NCBI GenBank assembly: GCA_964532595.1 | Contig: CAZHIQ010000006.1 | Location: 56,334 to 120,333 of the forward strand | Origin: Chryseosolibacter sp964532595 | Lineage (GTDB): Bacteria > Bacteroidota > Bacteroidia > Cytophagales > Cyclobacteriaceae | Length of the DNA: 64,000 nt | Direction of reading: 5' to 3' | Part shown: positions 8,562 through 17,679 of the stretch, in pieces | How positions within the stretch are numbered: position 1 is the first letter of the stretch | Layout: every line of letters begins with the position of its first letter | Made by a program: the position numbers and the translations under genes | The notes under the pieces: generated by a model | What the model saw: only the letters and a program-made list of their open reading frames with translations | Databases searched by the model: none | Told to the model about the DNA's origin: nothing

Positions 8562-9457
8562 TGGCCACTTCCGGTGACTACCTCAGGCTACACTTCATTG
8601 TTTTTCTTTGGGGCTTCTCAGCTATTCTCGGCAAACTGATCACACTTTCGGCTGTCGAACTGATATGGTATCGCTCGTTCTTTGCCGCCGTTGGCATGGC
8701 CCTTGTGATTATGCTCAGTCGCGGGACATTTAAAGTTTCAGGCGCTGACACCCTCCGACTCGTTGGTATCGGTACGATTGTCGCGATGCACTGGTTTTCA
8801 TTCTTTGGTTCCGCGCGTCTGTCTAATGTCTCCGTTAGCCTGGTGGGCTTCGCCACCAATTCGCTGTGGGCCGCGCTGCTCGAGCCCTGGTTCAATCGCA
8901 CACAAATAAAGAAGTACGAGCTATTCCTGGGCCTCGTGGTGCTAGCGGGCCTTTACATAATCTTCTCATTCGACTTCGAATACAAACTGGGACTTCTTGT
9001 AGCGGTCTTCGCAGGGTTCACCACCTCGTTATTCTCTGTATTGAATGCCCGAATGGTCAAGAGAATTCCGTCACGCACCATTAGCTTCTATCAGATGGTA
9101 AGCATCTTCGTTGTCACCGGGTTGTGTCTGCCCTTCGTTGCCGCCACAGGGACGGAGATCCACTTTCCGGTGCTGCCTACATTCATGGATTTCATCTATA
9201 TCCTCTTACTAGCCGGCGCCTGCTCAGTCTATGCCTTTACGGTTGCCATCGAATTAATGAAACGTGTCTCGGTTTTTATGATTCAATTAACCCTTAACCT
9301 CGAGCCATTGTACGGAATCATAATGGCTGTGTTGATTTTCGGAGACCAGGAAAAGATGAGTACCAACTTCTATGTTGGCGCACTGATGATCATGATTGCC
9401 GTAATCGCTTATCCTTTCATGAGGAAGCGGTTTGACCGCCCGGTACTGATTAATTGA
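8561..9457 (+). CDS. EamA/DMT-family transporter
   Basis: A 298-residue membrane protein with about ten hydrophobic helices in two EamA repeats: residues 8-135 (FLWGFSAILGKLITLSAVEL start) and 150-290 (NLEPLYGIIMAVLIFGDQ near the end of the second repeat). This family exports or imports small metabolites by a drug/metabolite-type mechanism; no substrate can be assigned. The frame is open 21 codons further upstream, but the ATG at 8561, overlapping the permease stop, matches the normal family start. Its 3' end overlaps the convergent ispE by 8 bp. Confidence 0.9.
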   Translation: MATSGDYLRLHFIVFLWGFSAILGKLITLSAVELIWYRSFFAAVGMALVIMLSRGTFKVSGADTLRLVGIGTIVAMHWFSFFGSARLSNVSVSLVGFATNSLWAALLEPWFNRTQIKKYELFLGLVVLAGLYIIFSFDFEYKLGLLVAVFAGFTTSLFSVLNARMVKRIPSRTISFYQMVSIFVVTGLCLPFVAATGTEIHFPVLPTFMDFIYILLLAGACSVYAFTVAIELMKRVSVFMIQLTLNLEPLYGIIMAVLIFGDQEKMSTNFYVGALMIMIAVIAYPFMRKRFDRPVLIN

Positions 9458-10262
9458 TCTGCCCCGCCCAGTACGTGTAACCAGGGAACTCACCCTCGGA
9501 GTGAGGCTCGGTATCGAAGATACCATAAACCGACGAGCCCGTCCCGGTCAGGCTGGCGTACACGGCACCCAACGAATAAAGCTTCTCTTTTATGGATTCG
9601 ATCTGCGGGAACCGGGCAAAAATGGGGAATTCGAAATCATTCCTCAGCACTCCCTTCCACTCTTCAACGGGATAGCGGGTTACGATACTCCGAATATCGA
9701 CGTCAGGAGTTCGCGCAGTAATGCCGGAAAACGCCTCCGCCGTAGCGACATGAACGTCGGGGGTGACAATCACAAGATATCGTCCTTTGAGGCTAACCTC
9801 TACCGGATCAAGTACCTCTCCCCGACCCGAACCCAACATTGGCGAATCGTACACAAAAAAGGGACAGTCGCTACCCAGTCGCGCCGCATAGTCGACAAGC
9901 GCCTCTTCACTGAGCGACAGGTCGTAAAGTTTATTCAACACGCGAAGGGTGTAAGCGCCGTCAGACGATCCGCCGCCCAACCCTGCGCCCGTTGGGATAT
10001 GTTTGAGCAGATAGATCTCAACAGGATCAATATTGAACTCCTGATTGAGCAACGCCCATGCCTTAACGCAAAGGTTGTTCTCAGGTGAACCCGGAACCGA
10101 TCGCCCCTCCTGATGAAAAGAGAAAATGCCCGACGGTATCACCTCCAGCACATCGCACCAGGCCACAGGATAAAAACATGTAGCCAGGTTGTGATAACCA
10201 TCGTCGCGTCGGGAGATGATATTAAGCCCGAGATTGATTTTGCAGGGAGGAAATACTACCAT
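9450..10262 (-). CDS. ispE: 4-diphosphocytidyl-2-C-methyl-D-erythritol kinase
   Basis: A 270-residue GHMP kinase of the non-mevalonate isoprenoid pathway; it phosphorylates CDP-ME at the 2-hydroxyl. The start CKINLGLNIISRRDDGYHNL, the ATP loop PTGAGLGGGSSDGA (about residues 89-102) and the C-terminal LTGTGSSVYGIF are diagnostic. The enzyme implies that the organism makes isoprenoids by the MEP route. It lies 26 nt downstream of fabI on the same strand and is probably co-transcribed with it. Confidence 0.95.
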   Translation of the reverse strand: MVVFPPCKINLGLNIISRRDDGYHNLATCFYPVAWCDVLEVIPSGIFSFHQEGRSVPGSPENNLCVKAWALLNQEFNIDPVEIYLLKHIPTGAGLGGGSSDGAYTLRVLNKLYDLSLSEEALVDYAARLGSDCPFFVYDSPMLGSGRGEVLDPVEVSLKGRYLVIVTPDVHVATAEAFSGITARTPDVDIRSIVTRYPVEEWKGVLRNDFEFPIFARFPQIESIKEKLYSLGAVYASLTGTGSSVYGIFDTEPHSEGEFPGYTYWAGQIN

Positions 10263-10288
10263 AAACCAACTCCCGGCGGTTACCGCAA

Positions 10289-11101
10289 TTATTTCGTAAG
10301 CTTCTCGATCAGCTCTTCCGTCATGCCCGTTGTAGAGAACCCACCATCGTGCATGAGATTCTGCATGGTAACCATGCGCGTAAAATCAGAAAACAAGCTC
10401 ACAATGTAGTTCGCACAGTCTTCCGCCGATGCATTACCAAGCGGCGACATCATTTGCGCGTAATCAAAGAAAACATCAAACCCTGCGATACCCGTACCTG
10501 CCGTTGTTTTTGTCGGAGACTGGGAAACGGTGTTAACGCGAACCTTCTTTGCGCGCCCAAGGCGGTAGCCATAGCTGCGGGCAATAGATTCCAGCAGTGA
10601 TTTTGCCTCGGCCATGTCGGAGTAGTGCGGGAACACACGCTGGGCTGCGATGTATGATAACGCAACTACAGATCCCCACTCATTGAGAGCATCCGTCTTC
10701 TCTGCGGTCTGCATGACCTTGTGGAAAGACAATCCGGAAACATCCAGTGTTTTCAGGAACCACTCATAGTTGAGATCGCCGTAGCTACGGTTTTTCCGTA
10801 CGTTGGGGCTCATTCCGATAGAGTGCAGAACAAAGTCGATTTTTCCGCCGAGTACTTCCATCGAACGCTTGAACAGATTCTCGAGATCCTGCTCGGAAGT
10901 CGCGTCAGCGGGGATGATTTCTGCGTCGCACGCCTGGGCCAACTCATTGATTTTACCCATTCGCATCGCGATGGGAGCGTTGGTTAGCGTGAATGATCCA
11001 CCCTCTTCCTTCACTTTTAAAGCAGTTTTCCAGGCGATAGAATTCTCATCCAGGGCGCCGAAAATGATACCGCGTTTTCCTTTAAGCAGGTTATGAGCCA
11101 T
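10289..11101 (-). CDS. fabI: Enoyl-[acyl-carrier-protein] reductase (NADH) FabI
   Basis: A 270-residue short-chain dehydrogenase that carries out the last reduction of each fatty-acid elongation cycle. It has the FabI-type nucleotide-binding start KGKRGIIFGALDENSIAW, HSIGMSP and the catalytic pattern SYIAAQ...HYSDMAEAK (Tyr-x6-Lys). The SQSPTKTTAGTGI segment corresponds to the substrate-flipping region, where most enzymes have SAGPI(R/K)T. First gene of a fabI-ispE pair. A weak -7-like box (TAATATTG, 11133-11126) lies 25 nt upstream. Confidence 0.95.
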   Translation of the reverse strand: MAHNLLKGKRGIIFGALDENSIAWKTALKVKEEGGSFTLTNAPIAMRMGKINELAQACDAEIIPADATSEQDLENLFKRSMEVLGGKIDFVLHSIGMSPNVRKNRSYGDLNYEWFLKTLDVSGLSFHKVMQTAEKTDALNEWGSVVALSYIAAQRVFPHYSDMAEAKSLLESIARSYGYRLGRAKKVRVNTVSQSPTKTTAGTGIAGFDVFFDYAQMMSPLGNASAEDCANYIVSLFSDFTRMVTMQNLMHDGGFSTTGMTEELIEKLTK

Positions 11102-11250
11102 AATTCAGTGACATTTCGTTGGCCGCAATATTACAAATACTCCCGCAAGGGGAAAACTCCCCCCGCAAAATCAGTCGCGAATTATTAAAAGACGGGTTTA
11201 TTCACTAACTTCATTCCTGCCTAATACCCTGACCTTAAACCCTGACACTG

Positions 11251-12018
11251 ATGGAAGACCACTCCGCATTCGTTATGGCCTGGGACCGGTATACGTCCCT
11301 CGGCGCTACCGTCTGCTTCAGCATTGCCGGGCTGATATTTCTGTACCACCAGATCCGCGTACTGTTGATTCGGGACTACAAGGACAAATACGACTATCTC
11401 AACGCCAATGAGATAAGATTTCTCTGGTACGCTGTCATTCCCCTCATTGCCGGCCTGGCATTTTATGCAAACTCGGTGGGGACGAACTTCGTTTTCTCCG
11501 ACGTAGCCTTGTGGTTCTACGTACGAATTTTCATCACCGCCTGCTTCGCTGTCATTGCTTACGCTATCAGCTCCACCCTGCTGCGGGTCTACTACCCTCG
11601 TTTTGTCGACAAGCGACTTAACCGACTGCGCCACAAGCCCCGGGTTTCCCCTTCCGGCAATGTGATGCGCAAACTCAAGGAACATGAGGAAGAAGCGCAC
11701 CTCGATGCTGAGCGCTGGCGTGAGCAGCGCGAAATAGCATCGGTCGACTACGACGTATGGCTTGATGAAGAAACCGGCTATACGCGCGTCGAAAAATACA
11801 TCCTTGCACAGCACACGGAAGAGTGTCCCGAATGTGGATATTTCACGTTCCGTCTTGAAAAGGAGGAAATCATCGAGCAGCCGACAGAAACAACCCAAGG
11901 TCTACTGATGCGGCACTACACTTGCCAATATTGCCACCATCGTGAGGCTAAGGAGATGGTAGTGGCCTCCTTGTCGGAAAATGTGGAGTCGGACACTAAA
12001 GAGCAAACTACTGCATGA
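11251..12018 (+). CDS. Membrane protein with C-terminal zinc ribbon, unknown function
   Basis: A 255-residue protein I do not recognise by name. It has three predicted membrane helices (about residues 14-40, 62-85 and 92-115), a charged helical middle region (KLKEHEEEAHLDAERWREQR, about 140-165) and two CxxC pairs, C192/C195 (CPEC) and C225/C228 (CQYC), about 30 residues apart, a typical zinc-ribbon spacing. The zinc ribbon is predicted on the cytoplasmic side. It stands alone between the divergent fabI and murI, with 149 nt upstream and 71 nt downstream. Confidence 0.75.
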   Translation: MEDHSAFVMAWDRYTSLGATVCFSIAGLIFLYHQIRVLLIRDYKDKYDYLNANEIRFLWYAVIPLIAGLAFYANSVGTNFVFSDVALWFYVRIFITACFAVIAYAISSTLLRVYYPRFVDKRLNRLRHKPRVSPSGNVMRKLKEHEEEAHLDAERWREQREIASVDYDVWLDEETGYTRVEKYILAQHTEECPECGYFTFRLEKEEIIEQPTETTQGLLMRHYTCQYCHHREAKEMVVASLSENVESDTKEQTTA

Positions 12019-12089
12019 TGACTGAATTATTTCAGACGGCTTCAACTGAGATTAACCATTATTTGCGAATTTGCCGGCCCTGACGGCAA

Positions 12090-12902
12090 ATGAACACTAA
12101 GCACAACAAACCAGTCGGCGTTTTCGACAGCGGCATCGGAGGACTCACCGTTGCCCACGCCATCCGGAAACATCTCCCGTACGAAGACCTGATCTATTTC
12201 GGCGATACCGCCCATCTTCCGTATGGCGATAAGTCGGAAGCCGCTATTCAGGCGTATTCGATAAAAATCGCCGATATCCTGTTGCGTATGGGGTGTAAGG
12301 TTATTGTAATCGCCTGCAACTCAGCGAGCTCGGCGTCATACGAACTACTTAAGGAATACGTTCGGTCAGATACACACATCATTAACGTGATCGACCCGAT
12401 GGTTGAGCTTGTCACCGATCGGTACAGAGGATGCAACGTCGGTCTTATTGGAACAAAGCGCACCGTGCAATCCGGTGTGTACGCGCGAAAAATTGCCGAG
12501 GCACAAGCCGATATCACCCTGCAGTCGCTGGCTACGCCCCTTCTCGCCCCCATGATCGAAGAAGGCTTTGTCAACAATCAAATCAGTCACGAAATCATCG
12601 CCCAATATCTCGATGACCCCGCCCTTCGAAACATAGAAGCACTCATTCTCGCATGCACACACTATCCCCTCATCCGCAAGGAAATCAGTGCAATCTACAA
12701 CGACCGTATTCCGATTCTCGACTCCGCCGAGGTCATCGCCAAAGCCCTTAAGGAGTATTTGTCAGTGAACAACCTGCTGAACACAGAACATGATCCCCAT
12801 CACCGGTTCCTGGTCTCCGATTTCACGGAGTCTTTTGAAGCTTCAGCACGTATGTTTTTCCACGAATCAGTCAGGTTGGAGAAGCATTCGCTGTGGAATT
12901 AG
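12090..12902 (+). CDS. murI: Glutamate racemase
   Basis: A 270-residue cofactor-free racemase that supplies D-glutamate for peptidoglycan. Both catalytic cysteines are present, in ACNSAS and ACTHYPLI, with the usual VFDSGIGGLTV start and YFGDTAHLPYGDKS. The ATG at 12090 gives the normal length. It is upstream of nuoH on the same strand but 104 nt away; that gap shows no clear terminator or promoter. Confidence 0.96.
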   Translation: MNTKHNKPVGVFDSGIGGLTVAHAIRKHLPYEDLIYFGDTAHLPYGDKSEAAIQAYSIKIADILLRMGCKVIVIACNSASSASYELLKEYVRSDTHIINVIDPMVELVTDRYRGCNVGLIGTKRTVQSGVYARKIAEAQADITLQSLATPLLAPMIEEGFVNNQISHEIIAQYLDDPALRNIEALILACTHYPLIRKEISAIYNDRIPILDSAEVIAKALKEYLSVNNLLNTEHDPHHRFLVSDFTESFEASARMFFHESVRLEKHSLWN

Positions 12903-13006
12903 GCGGGTATTACATGATTATTACACCAATTATTCCACCGAGGTTGTTATGAGCTCCCGGCCGAGTGTATTAATTTACCGATCTTTAAGAGACTAACCTT
13001 ATCCAC

Positions 13007-14089
13007 TTGACTACCATCCTGTTTATTCTGCCGTTTATTCTGGTATACGCAATACTGGCAATCTACGCGGAACGCAAGTTGTCTGCGTTTATCCAGGATC
13101 GCCTTGGCCCCATGGAAGTGGGCTATTACGGTATTGGTCAAACGGTTGCGGATCTGGTCAAACTCCTTCAAAAGGAGGACATTGTTCCTGCGCGGGCAGA
13201 CAAGGCACTCTTCAAAATAGCCCCTATTGTAATATTTGTAGCTGTTTTTGCAGGTTTTTCGGTACTTCCCCTAACCTCCACGTGGCGCGGTGCGGCGCTG
13301 TCATCGGGTGTTTTCTTCCTACTGGCTATTATTTCCCTTGATGTGATCGGCATTATCATCGCAGGCTGGAGTTCAAACAACAAGTACAGCATGCTGGGTA
13401 CAATGCGCTCGGCCGCGCAACTGATCTCCTATGAAGTACCCCTCGGGCTATGCGTAGTAAGTGTTTGCGTTTTTGCACAAACGCTGGACCTTCAGGAAAT
13501 CTCATATCAGCAAGGTATTTACGCCGGCCGTCCGGTCTATTTGTTTGACATCCCGGCTCTTAATATTCGCGTCGACGAAATCGGGGGCATACTCGCATGG
13601 AACGTTTTTCGAATGCCGCTGCTTTTTGTGACGTGGGTAATATTTTTTATCGCTTCACTGGCAGAAGCTAATCGCGCTCCTTTCGATCTTCCCGAAGCAG
13701 AATCTGAACTGGTTGCTGGCTTTCACACAGAATACTCGGGATTTCGTTTTGCCCTCATTATGCTAGGCGAATACGCCATGATGCTGCTCGTGAGCATGCT
13801 AGGGGTTATCCTCTTCTTCGGAAGCTGGAACTCGCCCCTACCCGACATTGGCCCCTTGCAACTGGCCAACTGGACGACGGGAGCGCCGGGGACCATCCCA
13901 GCGCTGATGTGGGGACTCTTCTGGTTGCTTTCGAAATCCTTGTTCTTTGTGTGCGTGCAAATCTGGATACGCTGGACTTATCCGCGTCTGCGCGTAGACC
14001 AACTGATGGCACTTAGCTGGAAATACCTTACCCCGATTGCTCTCGTGCTCTTTGTTGTGTTTGCATTCTGGAAAGTAATTTTTGTTTGA
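13007..14089 (+). CDS. nuoH: NADH-quinone oxidoreductase subunit H
   Basis: A 360-residue complex I membrane subunit that forms part of the quinone-binding chamber and the junction between arms. Eight or so hydrophobic helices and the conserved AERKLSAFIQDRLGPMEVG and EANRAPFDLPEAESELV loops are present. The frame is closed at 12986 and contains no ATG, so the start is the TTG at 13007. Its last 8 nt overlap the start of a histidine-kinase gene, which separates it from nuoI. nuoA-G are absent upstream, where murI sits. Confidence 0.95.
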   Translation: MTTILFILPFILVYAILAIYAERKLSAFIQDRLGPMEVGYYGIGQTVADLVKLLQKEDIVPARADKALFKIAPIVIFVAVFAGFSVLPLTSTWRGAALSSGVFFLLAIISLDVIGIIIAGWSSNNKYSMLGTMRSAAQLISYEVPLGLCVVSVCVFAQTLDLQEISYQQGIYAGRPVYLFDIPALNIRVDEIGGILAWNVFRMPLLFVTWVIFFIASLAEANRAPFDLPEAESELVAGFHTEYSGFRFALIMLGEYAMMLLVSMLGVILFFGSWNSPLPDIGPLQLANWTTGAPGTIPALMWGLFWLLSKSLFFVCVQIWIRWTYPRLRVDQLMALSWKYLTPIALVLFVVFAFWKVIFV

Positions 14090-16112
14090 GATCGTGCGAT
14101 TTCTGCGTCCATACTGCCTCATTCTCACGTTGGTGACAACAACAGTCTGGAGCCAGACACCGGCCGACAGCCTGTCGTCGCAACTCAACAACGCCAACCA
14201 CGACACGACAAAAATTGCGTTGCTGATCAGCCTTTCACGGGAGTACCAGTACACGGATATACACCGCAGTCGCGAAATGGCTATCCGGGCACTCACTATC
14301 GCCGAAAAAGCAAACAGCTACCGCCAGAAGATCCGCGCCTATCAAAATCTCGGAGCATTATACGCGATCAGCGGTGACTACAGCACTGCGCTCCGCTACG
14401 ATAACCTCGCACTGCAAAACAGCCTCGAACATCGCGACAGCTCGAACCTGACCATCGACTACAACAATATCGCCAGTGACTACTTCGACCTTGGTGAGTA
14501 TGACGAGGCTTACTATTACTTCACCCAATCGTACCGCGTAGCAAGAGCGATCGATGACTCCCTGAGGATGGCTATTGCCCTTCACAACGTCGGCCGCGTA
14601 TTCAAAGAACTTGAACAATACGATAAAGCACTGTCGCACCTCCAACTCTCCATGGAGATGAGCCGTCAAATCAATGACGCCGCCGGTACTCCCTACTCAC
14701 TCGACGAAATCGGCGACGTTATTCTGCGACAGGGCCATTACGACTCTGCTAAACAGGTCTTACTAAGGTCACTGGAGCTTACCCGCCGCCTGCAATTGCG
14801 TGCCCTTGAGCCCACCACACTCATCAAGCTGGCTACCCTATACCTGCTTGAAGAAGATTATACCAACGCATTTGCTTACTACGACACTACCTACAGACTA
14901 CACGCGCAGACCGGAAACAGGTTCGGTATTGCTGAAGTGGAACTCGGGCGCGGGCAGGCTTTGCTCAAACAAGGAAAACCCGAGCAAGCACTCGAATCAA
15001 TTAACCGAAGCCTCCGCCTGGCCAACCAATCGAATGCCAGAACCCTCGAAATAAAGGGATATCACACCTTATCGACTCTCTTTGAACAGAAACAGGACTT
15101 TCAAAAGTCCCTGGAGTACTTCAAGAAGTTCAAAGAACTCGAAGACAGCCTTTTCAGTAAAGACATGCAGGCCAAGCTCCTTCGTGATCAGGTCAGGTTC
15201 GAAACCGAGGACAAGGATACCGAGATTGCAGCACTCAATCTTGAGCGGGAGCTGAAGGAAGACACCATCAAAAAGCAGGAATTCATCCGCAACATCCTGG
15301 TCGTAGTCATGGCGCTAAGTGTGATTCTTCTTGTCACGGTCTATCGCAGCGGACAACGGCGGCGTCAGATCAACAATCTCCTTGTTCGCCACCAACAGGA
15401 GATGGAAACCCGCAGCGAAGAACTGGAGCGTTTGAACGAAGTAAAAGACAAGTTCTTCTCCATTATATCTCACGACCTGCGGTCACCTATCAACGCACTG
15501 GCCGGCATCCTTGACCTGCTCGACCGCGGCGCCATACACCCTGACGAACTTCCGACACACATTCATGAACTTAAGTCGCGGTTCCATCACACACGGACCC
15601 TGCTTAACAATCTCTTGGACTGGACACTTCTCCAGATGGATAAGCTCAACCTGCAGCCAACGCAAATCGATCTGCATCGACTTGTCGAAGAGAATATCCA
15701 ATTATTGGAAGCTATCCCATCGAAAGATATCGAGATCGAAAACCAGATTCCTGAAAACGCTATAGCCTACGCAGACTCGAATACCGTCAACCTGGTCTTG
15801 CGCAACCTCATGACCAACGCCATCAAATTCACCAACGAAGGCGGAAAGGTGACAATCGCCGCCGAGGCACGCGACCAGGAGTGGCTTGTTTCCGTGCGCG
15901 ATAACGGAGTAGGCATGGGCGACGATGTAATCAAAATCCTTTTCGACAAAACCGCTCCCTATACCACGCGTGGTACCGCCAACGAAAAAGGCACGGGTCT
16001 CGGCCTTATTCTTTGCAAAGAATTTGTCGAGAAAAACGGCGGGCGTATTTACGTAGAAAGTGAAGTGGGCAAGGGAAGCGTCTTCTTCTTTACCATACCA
16101 CGCCCACAATAA
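14082..16112 (+). CDS. TPR-repeat sensor histidine kinase
   Basis: A 676-residue sensor kinase: N-terminal signal peptide (residues 1-24, ending VWSQTPADS), about seven tetratricopeptide repeats in the periplasm (about 40-355; for example NLGALYAISGDYSTALRYDN), a coiled coil, one membrane helix (about 400-420), a second coiled coil, a HisKA domain with phospho-acceptor His464 in FFSIISHDLRSP, and HATPase_c with NLVLRNLMTNAIKFTNEG, DNGVGM and GTGLGL. No receiver or DNA-binding domain is attached and no response regulator is adjacent. The start is a TTG within the nuoH stop region (8-nt overlap), so the gene is likely co-translated with nuoH; nuoI follows after 57 nt with its own putative promoter. 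Confidence 0.92.
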   Translation: MFEIVRFLRPYCLILTLVTTTVWSQTPADSLSSQLNNANHDTTKIALLISLSREYQYTDIHRSREMAIRALTIAEKANSYRQKIRAYQNLGALYAISGDYSTALRYDNLALQNSLEHRDSSNLTIDYNNIASDYFDLGEYDEAYYYFTQSYRVARAIDDSLRMAIALHNVGRVFKELEQYDKALSHLQLSMEMSRQINDAAGTPYSLDEIGDVILRQGHYDSAKQVLLRSLELTRRLQLRALEPTTLIKLATLYLLEEDYTNAFAYYDTTYRLHAQTGNRFGIAEVELGRGQALLKQGKPEQALESINRSLRLANQSNARTLEIKGYHTLSTLFEQKQDFQKSLEYFKKFKELEDSLFSKDMQAKLLRDQVRFETEDKDTEIAALNLERELKEDTIKKQEFIRNILVVVMALSVILLVTVYRSGQRRRQINNLLVRHQQEMETRSEELERLNEVKDKFFSIISHDLRSPINALAGILDLLDRGAIHPDELPTHIHELKSRFHHTRTLLNNLLDWTLLQMDKLNLQPTQIDLHRLVEENIQLLEAIPSKDIEIENQIPENAIAYADSNTVNLVLRNLMTNAIKFTNEGGKVTIAAEARDQEWLVSVRDNGVGMGDDVIKILFDKTAPYTTRGTANEKGTGLGLILCKEFVEKNGGRIYVESEVGKGSVFFFTIPRPQ

Positions 16113-16126
16113 CCCTGACGCTGGTC

Positions 16127-16153
16127 TTGTTCGGATTTTCTTTGCTATTTTTG
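16127..16153 (+). promoter_or_regulatory. Putative promoter of nuoI-N
   Basis: TTG (16127-16129), a 16-nt spacer and TATTTTTG (16146-16153) lie just after the kinase stop and 16 nt before the nuoI ATG. The -7 box is a perfect TAnnTTTG; the spacer is slightly short. This could let nuoI-N be made without the kinase. Confidence 0.4.
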
Positions 16154-16169
16154 CCGCGGACAGAGCGGC

Positions 16170-16880
16170 ATGAGCAGCAACAACAACACATATTTCGGCA
16201 ATATCAGGCTGTCTTTTCTGACCCTCGGAAAAGCTTTAAAACTGACCTTTGACCACCTGCGCCGCGCTGCTGGCCCTCGCCGTATCGTGCCTATTCAGAA
16301 CGCCGACTACTTTCATCAGTCAAGCGGGATCTCGACCATACAGTATCCTCATGAGATGATACCGGTGCCCGACAACGGCCGGTATCGTTTGCATAATGAA
16401 ATCGATGACTGCATTGTCTGCGACAAGTGCGCCAAGATCTGCCCGGTCGATTGTATTGAAATCGAAGCGGTACGCGCGGTAGAAGAGATTGGAAAGACAT
16501 CCGACGGTACCCCGAAGCGCATCTACGCCGCAAAGTTCGACATCGACATGGCCAAGTGCTGCTTTTGCGGATTGTGCACAACGGTTTGCCCTACTGAGTG
16601 CCTGACGATGACCAAAGTCTTCGACTTTAGCGTTGCGGATATCCGTGAGCACAACTTTGCCTTCGCCGAGATGTCTGCCGAAGAGATTGAAGAAAAAAAG
16701 CGCCTTCTGGAAGAACATCAAAAGGCAAAAACAGCACGGCCCCAGTCGACACCACAGCCTGCATCAGGTGCCTCGTCTGCTTCCTCACCTGCGCCGGTAA
16801 AACCTGCAGGAATAAAGCCCGTCTTCAAGCCGAAGATAAAACCGCCTGGACCGCCCAAACCGCCTCCTGCCGACACATGA
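16170..16880 (+). CDS. nuoI: NADH-quinone oxidoreductase subunit I (two 4Fe-4S clusters)
   Basis: A 236-residue ferredoxin-like subunit that carries clusters N6a and N6b between the peripheral arm and quinone. Two C-x2-C-x2-C-x3-C-P motifs are seen: C81/C84/C87/C91 and C130/C133/C136/C140. The C-terminal 60 or so residues are an unusual extension: a charged helix (EEIEEKKRLLEEHQKAK) followed by a Pro/Ala/Ser/Lys-rich tail ending KPPGPPKPPPADT, low in complexity and probably disordered. The stop overlaps the nuoJ start (ATGA). Confidence 0.95.
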   Translation: MSSNNNTYFGNIRLSFLTLGKALKLTFDHLRRAAGPRRIVPIQNADYFHQSSGISTIQYPHEMIPVPDNGRYRLHNEIDDCIVCDKCAKICPVDCIEIEAVRAVEEIGKTSDGTPKRIYAAKFDIDMAKCCFCGLCTTVCPTECLTMTKVFDFSVADIREHNFAFAEMSAEEIEEKKRLLEEHQKAKTARPQSTPQPASGASSASSPAPVKPAGIKPVFKPKIKPPGPPKPPPADT

Positions 16881-17374
16881 GTTTCGTTGATGCAATCTTT
16901 CTGTTTTTCGCGGGACTGTCAGCCATGGCGGCGATAGCCATCGTATTCTCGAAGAACGTTTTCCGCAGCGCCCTGTGGTTGCTCGTATGTCTGCTCAGCC
17001 TCGCAGGACTCTACGTCCTTTCGACCGCCGAGTTCCTCGCAGTAGCACAGATCCTCATCTACGCCGGCGGCATTCTGGTCATACTTCTCTTCGGTATTAT
17101 GCTCACCACACGCATATCAGGAAAACCGCTTGTTGTCGAACACCGACACATACTCAGTGGAGCACTTACCGCTGTCGCCCTGTTTGTGCTTTTGTCGCTC
17201 TACTTACCAGGCCTTACGGTTGAGAAGAACATGCTTAGCCCCGAGCCGGTATCAACGTTGGGATTACAGCTGTTTTCGCAATATTCACTGGTATTTGAAA
17301 TCGCCGGTATTCTCCTGCTTGTCGCCCTGATTGGCGCCGCAGTCATTGCTTCTGAACTGAAATCCAAGACCTGA
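16877..17374 (+). CDS. nuoJ: NADH-quinone oxidoreductase subunit J
   Basis: A 165-residue membrane subunit of complex I with five hydrophobic helices. FSKNVFRSALWLLVCLLSLA and the TAEFLAVAQILIYAGGILVI segment with its conserved Glu/Tyr are typical of the family. It overlaps nuoI by ATGA upstream and nuoK by TGATG downstream, so translation is tightly coupled. Confidence 0.94.
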   Translation: MSFVDAIFLFFAGLSAMAAIAIVFSKNVFRSALWLLVCLLSLAGLYVLSTAEFLAVAQILIYAGGILVILLFGIMLTTRISGKPLVVEHRHILSGALTAVALFVLLSLYLPGLTVEKNMLSPEPVSTLGLQLFSQYSLVFEIAGILLLVALIGAAVIASELKSKT

Positions 17375-17676
17375 TGCCCCACTTGATTCTGGTTTATCTC
17401 GCGGCTTTTCTGTTCTGTACAGGCCTCCTTATTGTGGTGATCAAGCGCAACGCCATTATGGTACTGTTAGGTATCGAGCTTATGTTCAACGCTGCCAACC
17501 TCAACCTCGTGGCATTCAACCGAATTAACGGCCCTAACCTCGACGGTCATATTTTTGCATTGTTTGTAATCATCATCGCTGTATGTGAGGCCGCCGTAGG
17601 GCTCGCGCTGATACTTCGTATTTATCGCTATTATCAAAGTTCAACTCCCGATCAGTTCTCGGAATTAAAAGGGTAA
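17374..17676 (+). CDS. nuoK: NADH-quinone oxidoreductase subunit K
   Basis: A 100-residue three-helix subunit (MrpC-like). The two membrane glutamates of the proton path are visible in GIELMFNAANLNLVAF and in AVCEAAVGLALIL. Normal length. Starts on the last base of the nuoJ stop. Confidence 0.95.
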   Translation: MPHLILVYLAAFLFCTGLLIVVIKRNAIMVLLGIELMFNAANLNLVAFNRINGPNLDGHIFALFVIIIAVCEAAVGLALILRIYRYYQSSTPDQFSELKG

Positions 17677-17679
17677 AAA

